Assembly (NCBI GenBank): GCA_002633005.1
Contig: NMRA01001136.1
Span: 1 to 50,623, forward strand
Length of the DNA: 50,623 bases
Direction of reading: 5' to 3'
From: Phoronis australis
Taxonomy: Eukaryota > Phoronida > Phoronidae
The notes beneath the pieces are model-generated. The model searched no databases. It saw only the letters and a program-made list of their open reading frames with translations, and was not told the DNA's origin. Shown here piece by piece: positions 44,090 to 50,623 of this stretch (position 1 is its first letter; each line of letters opens with the position of its first letter). The position numbers and the translations under genes are program-made.

Positions 44090-46520
44090 CAGGACTTGCC
44101 ACACAGTAAAGGGTTTTTAAAAATGCCAGCAAGCCAGGGGTGTATCTCTTGATTGCACAGTTTTCCATGTCTTTAATTGAGTAAATCTGTTGTACATGAA
44201 GTCTTGGAACAAGTATACATGAAATATTGTGCTGTTGTGTTTAATTTCATAACAATGATCCCAAAGTATGCAATAGCAGGACATACTTTTCAGCCAGTAA
44301 AAGATAAGCACCAACAACATTTGAAATCCAAGTTTGTAATTCGTTCAAAAAGAAAGTACACGCTCACATTCCAAAAACAAGTGATTAAAAGTTTCAGAAG
44401 AGTCTAAAAAATAATGTCGTTTTCCAATATTTTCATTGTCTTTAAAATATATTTTGTCTAAATTTTTAATGAATGTGATAATGCTTTAAAACTTTCAAAT
44501 GAGATTGGAGCAACAATTTATGAGGAATGACATAAATCTGTTTAATTTGCTGCTTAGCAACTAATTCTATGATCCTCATCAGGAACTGATATCTTCCTGG
44601 AAAGTAATACATCTTTTGTAAATCAGTCTGATCCGATCCAGTGGCGGAGCAAGGGGGCCGTTGTCCCCCCTAAAACTCTCCCAGATTCCATTTGGCAGTA
44701 GCTGATGTAGAACACAGTTTCTATCAAAATATTACTGTTTTTCCACACAACTTGACTTTTCAAATAAATATTTTTAAGTAAATACTCCCAGGACCATAAC
44801 ATATCAGAGTACAATAGGTTGAAAATTTCTATAAGCAAATTCTTATAAGCATAATTAGATTTTAATACTAAACTACCTCCATACTTTCTATACACGTCGA
44901 GGGAATGTATCCCGTTCTTCATTTTTTTTCTTCTCAAAACCGTTTATTCCATTTAATTAACAAGGACGTAAACAAAATGTTGATATCTGGATTACCTCTC
45001 CCCCCCCTTTCCTTACTATTTACGGCAATGTCTTCTAACTCTTGGGGGTTTGTTTTGCCAGATGAAGCCCTGGATAATAATACTTTTCTCCCGATTTTTG
45101 TTGGGAGGCATACCTTTGGTATTCATAAAATGAATTATTTCAGACATAGCAAAGGTTTTGATCACCTCAATTCTTCCCGATAATAAAATATTGCGACTTT
45201 CCATATATCTAATGTTTTTTAAGGTTTTTAATTTTGTCATCATAATTACGGGCATTGTTTTCTTCCTTATTGTGTCCAAAATATATGCCCAAGCATTTGA
45301 TTGGCTTTCCAGACCATTTAAACTTATACAAAATTTCGTTGCCAAGATGGCGACCTTCACACTTGTTTGGGTTTAACTTTAATCCAGAAACTTCCCCGAA
45401 ACTTTCAAGGACGTCTAACCAATTGAAGTCCGTTGTCCAGCCTAAAGAAATATTGTTGTATCGTCAGCATACTGCATTACCTTAAATTCACTTTCTTCTA
45501 TATTAATACCTCTATTTCTAATATAGTTAACCATTACTTCCACACATAAACAAACTAACTGACCTGACAATGAGTCTCCTTGTCTGACAGTTACACCCTC
45601 CTCTTTTAAATTTAACATAGTCAGGGGACAGGTCATTTTTAATCACATGAAGTAGGGTTGTTATAGAGAATGTTAACACAGTTGTTTAAATTTAGGACCA
45701 AAATTAAAGGCATGCAAAGCCTTATGGATAAATTTCCATTCGATAGTATCATGCGCTTTCCAAAAATACGATGTAACCTTGACTTTTATTTAAGTGTGTG
45801 TGCAATAGCATCTATAATTCGTATGTTGTAACCAATAAATCTCCCTTTAGCAGCACTTTGATTAATATGCATCAGTTGCTGCATACAGGTATTTAAACGT
45901 GAAGGGAGGACCTTAGTAATCAATATGAATGTTATTTGTCTCCAGAAAGCTAATGACTGTAATTCGGAGTTATCTTTAGACATGGGTATAAGTTATGATT
46001 CCTCTATTTTTTGAGGGAGACAAACTTCCTACTTCAAAGCTGTATTTAAAACATTAAAAAAAGAACTTAATTTCTTCCCAAAAACGTTTATAAAATTCAC
46101 AACTCAAGCCATCCGTTTCTGGGGATTTGTTGTTCTTAGACATATTGAGAAAATTTGTTCCCAAACTGCTATTATCACTGCTATATAACTTGGAGGAATA
46201 ACCATTTATTTCCTTAATATTATTAAATACTGGCCTCTTTAAGTTGTCCATGCATTTTATCTTGAAGTTGCTTTTTTCCAAATAAGCAAAATATTTGGAG
46301 TTATCTTCCCCATTTCCTATCCATTAAGCTTTACTATCTTTTTTTAATTTTTCGATGTGCAATAATTATAAATTCTACTCTGGCTTTGTCCAAGCCTTCC
46401 ATTGCTTCATTAGTTGAGTTATTCTTTTCTAATTCAGTAGTCAAATTATTTATCAAATGAATGAGTTCTCAATTATTATCATTTGTTTTGTTTTGAAAAA
46501 GTATGGTGTAGTCCCTGTAT
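44090..46520 (-). mobile_element. L1/Tx1-like LINE relic, copy B (longer 5' part)
   Basis: A minus-strand non-LTR pol relic, better preserved than copy A. From its 5' side: KYRDYTI near 46520, LTTELEKNNSTNEAMEGLDKAR near 46420, SKYFAYLEKSNFKIK near 46280, NNKSPETDGLSCEFYKRFWEEI near 46100, then LAFWRQITFILITKVLPSRLN and GRFIGYNI near 45950-45850. The palm block GVTVRQGDSLSGQLVCLCVEV with QYADDTTIFL (45442-45600) carries the catalytic Asp pair. NILLSGRIEVIKTFAMSEII and IIQGFIWQNKPPRVRR (about 45200-45030) are the post-RT region typical of L1/Tx1. It is split by frameshifts and is inactive. Confidence 0.88.
45442..45636 (-). pseudogene. LINE reverse-transcriptase palm domain fragment
   Basis: The clearest single frame of the LINE: RQGD motif, a hydrophobic helix (LVCLCVEVMVNYI) and QYADD. 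It shows directly that this is a reverse transcriptase. It lacks the remainder of pol in frame. Confidence 0.85.
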
Positions 46521-46842
46521 TTCATTTTGACCATTTCCTATTTTGTATGTTCATTGGTTATGTTTGTGCATATCTCTGCGTTTCCAATGGCTTCTTGACG
46601 TCACTCAGTAAACATGATGTCATTCGCCCAACCATCAAATGTTCGGAGGCACATTTTCTTGTTGTTAGTCACGCAGGGTGTAACGGTTTGTTGCGGAATA
46701 GTAATGATTAATTGACGTCAGCGACATCTTAGTCAGGAATATTTTCTCTGCAACATTCCAATATAAGAGCCTTCCATGATACTCTAATCAACATAAAGAT
46801 TATAATAATACGTAAATGTAATGAGTCAGTGAATGAATAAAT

Positions 46843-47031
46843 TTGTTTTTTATTATCGTGACTTGTACTCACAGCGTAGGCACAGATCTTACGTCCGCAG
46901 AGCTCCAATCATTGTTATTAGCAATGCTCCTTCATGACATTACTATAATAGACCAAGCAGAAACAACAAAGGAGCTTAGAATTCGTGAGGCTCTACACGT
47001 CAGTTGGTTTAAGCCCAATCTCAATAGGTAA
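46843..47031 (+). pseudogene. Penelope-type C-terminal (GIY-YIG) fragment
   Basis: The end of the frame reads ELRIREALHVSWFKPNLNR, the usual closing motif of GIY-YIG endonuclease domains in Penelope-like elements; compare KVLESLLIAFEKPILNEQQ in the intact PLE here. The first ~25 codons are not recognisable. It lies next to a (TAG)n microsatellite and a hammerhead-like motif downstream, in the order expected at a PLE 3' end. Confidence 0.45.
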
Positions 47032-47081
47032 CTGGCACACCACAGGTTGTCATTGTTCGTCTAGTTTATTGTTACACCACT

Positions 47082-47106
47082 GTAGCAGTAGTAGTAGTAG
47101 TAGTAT
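47082..47106 (+). repeat. (TAG)n microsatellite
   Basis: About seven TAG/CAG triplets in a row. Confidence 0.85.
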
Positions 47107-47403
47107 TTATTTATTATGGTGACAAATTCAAAAGCAGATTTGATGTATTTGGCAAATTGCCTAAGGAAATATTGAACTAGCAGTTTTAACGTATCTAATC
47201 TACTGAAATCTGCAAAGTTCGGGATTTGTTGTGAAACATTATTAAACAGAATAGGACCTCCGCGAGTTATAAAGAGAACAATCAAACACACAATGTAGCT
47301 CATCCTCCACAGAACCAGAATCACAACACAAGCAACTGACTGTGTCTGTGTTTCATTACTTGTTGCTGGGCCTAGCGCTAGGTGGCCACTATGTTTTCTT
47401 CTT

Positions 47404-47437
47404 CTGATGATGATGTTTCAATAAACGACACCGAAAC
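47404..47437 (+). ncRNA. Hammerhead-ribozyme-like core in a PLE 3' region
   Basis: CTGATGA is followed by a stem (GATGTTT with AAACGAC, loop CAAT, one mismatch) and then CCGAAAC, the CUGAUGA...GAAA order of a hammerhead core. Hammerheads are known in Penelope pseudo-LTRs. Stems I and III were not established. Confidence 0.3.
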
Positions 47438-47609
47438 ACGTCAAGTCGGTTTGAATCCGTTGTTTTTATTAACATCCGTCTGCTGCTACTTGCTGTCATG
47501 GAGAATAATTGGCAAGGCTTATAAGACACTATTAATACAACTAGAAATACATTTTTTACGCTTAAATGAAATTTTCTATCACACAAGTTATTCAATACTG
47601 CACTAAAGA

Positions 47610-48391
47610 GTTAACGTTAGACAATGATTTAACTCCACGCTATAGTAGAGAGGCATACGGTGGGTCATTCTGGCACACGGTGGGTCACTCAAAGTACTCT
47701 TAAGAATAGGGCTTTCTCCAAATGCTGCTGAGAAATGAGCCAACAAGGAAAACACATTTGAATGAATTTCGTCAAAAATTTATGGAATTGCAATTTTTCA
47801 TCACTTCTTCATAAGTCAGTTAATCATAACCAACCGCCTTTTTGAGTCGTTAACAACTCTTTCAACCTCCTCAAAAGCGAGTACGATCAAATGTACTGAA
47901 CAAAATTAAGTTTTCAAGAAAATTTTTACTAACCGAAACTTGATGACTATTAATCAAACAGGGAAAAATAGAAATTAACATTCATTAAGCGTTGAAGCCT
48001 TATTCCTACTTGGAGAGCACAAAATTCGTTTCCACAATAACTTGATCAGTTTTAGCATAAACGTTTGTTGGGATTGATTTCTTAGTATTTTGGAGCAAGA
48101 TTATGTGAAATTTCAAAAAAAAACATGGGGTTATCAATTTTCATTTAATACACTTTATTAGCAGTATCTTTTGTACATTTCCGTTTAATTCTTCTGTTAA
48201 GCTTGTCAAACTTATTTTACACTACCTCGCCCCGTCAGAAACCAACACTGGTTTCCATTTTGCTAGGACGGGTCTGTAAGCTGCCGAGCATACTTGCACA
48301 ACATTCGCCGGATCTCGCGAGATCTTGCTTTTCTCGCATTGAAATATATTTACAGAACGTGCACGTGCAGTAATCACGTCACACGACTTTC
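47610..48391. other. Unassigned sequence
   Basis: Only a short duplicated ACGGTGGGTCA(T/C)TC (47660-47690) was seen; no gene. Confidence 0.5.
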
Positions 48392-48825
48392 AAGGTACCT
48401 AAACTACACCGTCAACGGACTCATAAACAGGGGCACGGACGCATGAACACGACTCACAGACCTGCAAACACCGTCCACTGACTCACAAACAAGGGAACGG
48501 ACTCACAAAACACGACCCACGCACCCAAATACACGGGACACGGACTTATAGTCACGAGGAAACACGGTTAACGAACCGCCAAACACGGGTCACGGACTCA
48601 TTGGCTTTCTGGGTCAGCTGACATCTTCATTTTGTCTGTAAACCGTGTTTGGCGTTCCGTTAACAGTGTTTCCTCGTGAATATGAGTCCGTGTCCCTTGT
48701 ATTTGGGTGCGTGGATCGTGTTTTGTGAGTCCATTCCCGTGTTTGTGAGTCAGTGGACGGTGTTTACAGGTCCGTGAGTCGTCACGGTGTTTATGAGTCC
48801 GTTGACCGTGTAGTTTAGGTACCTT
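48392..48825. mobile_element. Foldback palindrome with internal short repeats
   Basis: The left arm 48392-48588 (AAGGTACCTAAACTACAC...CCAAACACGG) and right arm 48643-48825 (CCGTGTTTGG...GTAGTTTAGGTACCTT) are reverse complements over ~185 bp with scattered mismatches. A 54 bp spacer separates them. Each arm is itself a string of ~20-26 bp variants of CACGGACTCA..AACA. It looks like a foldback-type mobile element or a recent inverted duplication. No coding frame. Confidence 0.8.
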
Positions 48826-49322
48826 GACTTAGTATAAACACTTTGATTTCCATTCATTGTGTTGTGCTCATGAAATCTCGCTTCAGACAATTGTAATGAC
48901 AAACACTATTTGTGAAAGTTGGCCATCAACGTAACTTAATTGAATATAAACTTCTTCTATTCACTAAATGTATCGTAGGCAGATTTAGTCTCCTCCAATT
49001 AGAAGCTGCGCCAGCATGCTCTTCTTGGGGCTTCACGCAGACATTTTGGCTTCGAAACTGCTGCCCCTCCCATGGAGACACCATAGATCCGCCATCAGCA
49101 CGGTCTATGTCAGTATTTTGCTTGTTAGTTCTTCCCTGTCATAGGCGGTTACAATGAGAATCAAACGATGTTGAATTTTTAATGGGTGCGAGACGAAGTA
49201 ATTTTCATAGATTAGCCCCAGCGCGGAGCGAACCGGCTGATGCTCCCGCGGTCGCAGTCTGAGCGCGCTATGCTGGCGGAGTCATTAAATCCCACTTGAT
49301 AAATGATAGAGCATTTGAAGAG
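48826..49322. other. Unassigned sequence
   Basis: No recognised gene; an 81-codon frame at 48912-49157 lacks any known motif. Confidence 0.45.
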
Positions 49323-49370
49323 TATTTAATGGGCGGCACACCATAGTGCTGCGCCGCCCATGTATTTAAT
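49323..49370. mobile_element. 32 bp MITE remnant with 8 bp target duplication
   Basis: GGGCGGCACACC...GCGCCGCCCATG (49331-49362) is flanked by TATTTAAT on both sides. The 8 bp duplication and ends fit a hAT-type element. Same family as 18657-18803, reduced to little more than its two ends. Confidence 0.65.
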
Positions 49371-50545
49371 TGGTAAACTCACCTGCCTTCAGGGAATGTC
49401 TGGCAGACGACAGCAACAAATGATGATTTGCAATGAAATAACAAAAACAACAGATTTTGTTAAACACTGGTCAAAGCTAATGACTTCAGGAAGACTATCT
49501 CATCCAACAGTAATAATATCAAGAAGTCTTTCCCATCCAACAATAATAACTTGAAGAAGACTATCCCATCCATCAATAATCGTTCTGCAGTTTAACTGAT
49601 AATACCCCCGTTATACACGAGTAGGCCTACTTGGGTTCCGCCCATCTACTAATATGAAATGTTAATTTATGTATTTGTGTAAAATAATTGTATATAGATT
49701 TCTTTGTACTTTTTTAACCCAGATATAATACCTCTTGGCGCTTTCTGGGTTATGTATATCCATTGTATCGAAGATTTCGTAATAAACATTATAAAAAAGG
49801 TTGACAGCTGATCGTGACGGCAATCCCATTGTGGCCAGGCTGTACGAAATTTGAAAAGTGGTTTGATGTCTCATGACAAGTATTTACAACCAATTTGATT
49901 TGGAGGCAAGGAAATTTATTTTCTTGTGCCTGTGGTTATTTTAATACAGTATTTGTGACAATCGCGATTATCAATACGTGGTACTGCCGAGTGACCTGGG
50001 CCCGACGAGGGTCTAATCTTTTTAGTCACAATAAAAGTATATTTTTGAAAATTTCCATTATATTTTCGATTCTACTCAACTGTAATTTAGGCTTGCGTAC
50101 ATATTGGCTTACGTGGTTAACCGTCAATTCCTAGTTTGCACTTAATGACCCGACATTACGACTAAAAGTTCGAGTATTTATTCGAGACTGAAGTTCGAAT
50201 CTAAGGTTTATTAAGAGAGAAGTAGAATGGAAAATGAATGCCAAAAATAATCTCGAGTTCCATTTCGAGAAAACGATTTGACCCGGCGCCTGATGTAGAC
50301 ATATAACAGCTTCCAGCAAAATGAAAATTGCAAGATCCCTTATTATGTTGACAACAAAGGCAGTCTCATTCATGGTTATAAATGTGTATGCGGCCATCTT
50401 GCCTGTATCCAGTAACGCTTATTCCAAGCGAATTTATCATATTTTCTTGAAGCTATAGGTGTATCGTTATTATGAATCACTGATGACCTACTATTCACGA
50501 AAGGTGAACGCCTCTAGCAGACAATGCAAGGCGATTGACACTACC
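49371..50545 (+). repeat. Segmental duplication, copy B (distal part, array-free)
   Basis: Matches 7170-7694 followed directly by 16244-16740. The joint 50044/50045 is the uninterrupted insertion site of the Helentron-like array. It has ~110 extra bases near 49660-49800 relative to copy A. Confidence 0.88.
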
Positions 50546-50583
50546 ATACTATGGTGGGCCGTTGAGGGGAAAGTGTCGCCGTA

Positions 50584-50613
50584 AAATTACGCTCGTAATT
50601 ACGAGCGTAATTT
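50584..50613. repeat. Perfect 30 bp palindrome at the window end
   Basis: The arm AAATTACGCTCGTAA is followed immediately by its exact reverse complement with no spacer. It lies past the end of homology with copy A, so it is probably part of an unrelated element that continues outside the window. Confidence 0.8.
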
Positions 50614-50623
50614 AAATTGCAGG

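Larger units (their letters stand above)
40239..46195 (+). repeat. Segmental duplication, copy B (proximal part)
   Basis: Same orientation as 1-6300. It lacks the ~70 bases around the G-run (an N at 41304 marks the place) and ~260 bases of the LINE region, and has other small indels. LINE homology extends past 46195 where copy A is interrupted. Confidence 0.9.

Noticed and set aside
46457-46711. Membrane-protein-like frame MNEFSIIIICFVLKKYG...
   Set aside because: The first part is antisense to the LINE 5' region (KYRDYTI, LTTELEKNN on the minus strand); hydrophobicity reflects AT-rich composition.

Overview
This is eukaryotic, AT-rich, repeat-dense genomic DNA. Almost no long open reading frames belong to host genes, introns are present, and transposable elements of all major classes are nested in one another. 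The element mix (Penelope-like, Ty3/Gypsy, L1/Tx1-like LINE, Helentron-type rolling-circle units, hAT-like MITEs) and one spliced gene resembling coral/chordate skeletal acidic-matrix proteins suggest a marine invertebrate with a highly polymorphic genome. I cannot name the species. Short N gaps (1080, 25440-25442, 41304) sit at G-runs or at a repeat difference and show a draft assembly.

Layout. (1) 1-6300 and 40239-46195 are two diverged, same-orientation copies of one ~6 kb segment about 40.2 kb apart. Each ends in a minus-strand L1/Tx1-like LINE relic. The homology resumes at ~7165-7694 plus 16244-16740 (copy A) and ~49368-50545 (copy B). (2) Copy A carries an extra 8.5 kb block, 7695-16243. 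It is a tandem array of Helentron/HINE-like units built from ~430 bp monomers with DR1-like nuclear-receptor motifs. A Penelope-like element with a long intact ORF lies inside one unit. Copy B keeps the empty site, so the insertion boundaries can be read to the base. (3) 17367-22605 is a ~5.2 kb DNA transposon with long imperfect inverted ends and repeated subterminal motifs. Inside is a broken minus-strand gene of a family I cannot name, with FEN/PIN-like nuclease motifs and a Cys-rich C-terminus. (4) 26600-29502 is a 5'-truncated, decayed Ty3/Gypsy element with a 3' LTR.

(5) 29952-34988 is the only host-gene neighbourhood I can support. It has a three-exon 3' gene end (32264-34988) with consistent splice phases, and an isolated exon of a related gene upstream (29952-30082). 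(6) 37273-38830 is a satellite-like array of 145-160 bp monomers, each with a motif close to the CTCF core site. It is followed by a ~970 bp hAT-like MITE (38903-39874). (7) 46195-49370 in copy B holds the 5' part of the LINE, a Penelope C-terminal fragment with a hammerhead-like motif, a ~430 bp foldback palindrome and a 32 bp MITE remnant.

The most unusual items are the Helentron-type array carrying DR1 motifs, the transposon with a nuclease-like protein, and the CTCF-motif satellite. Functional statements about these are inference from sequence alone.
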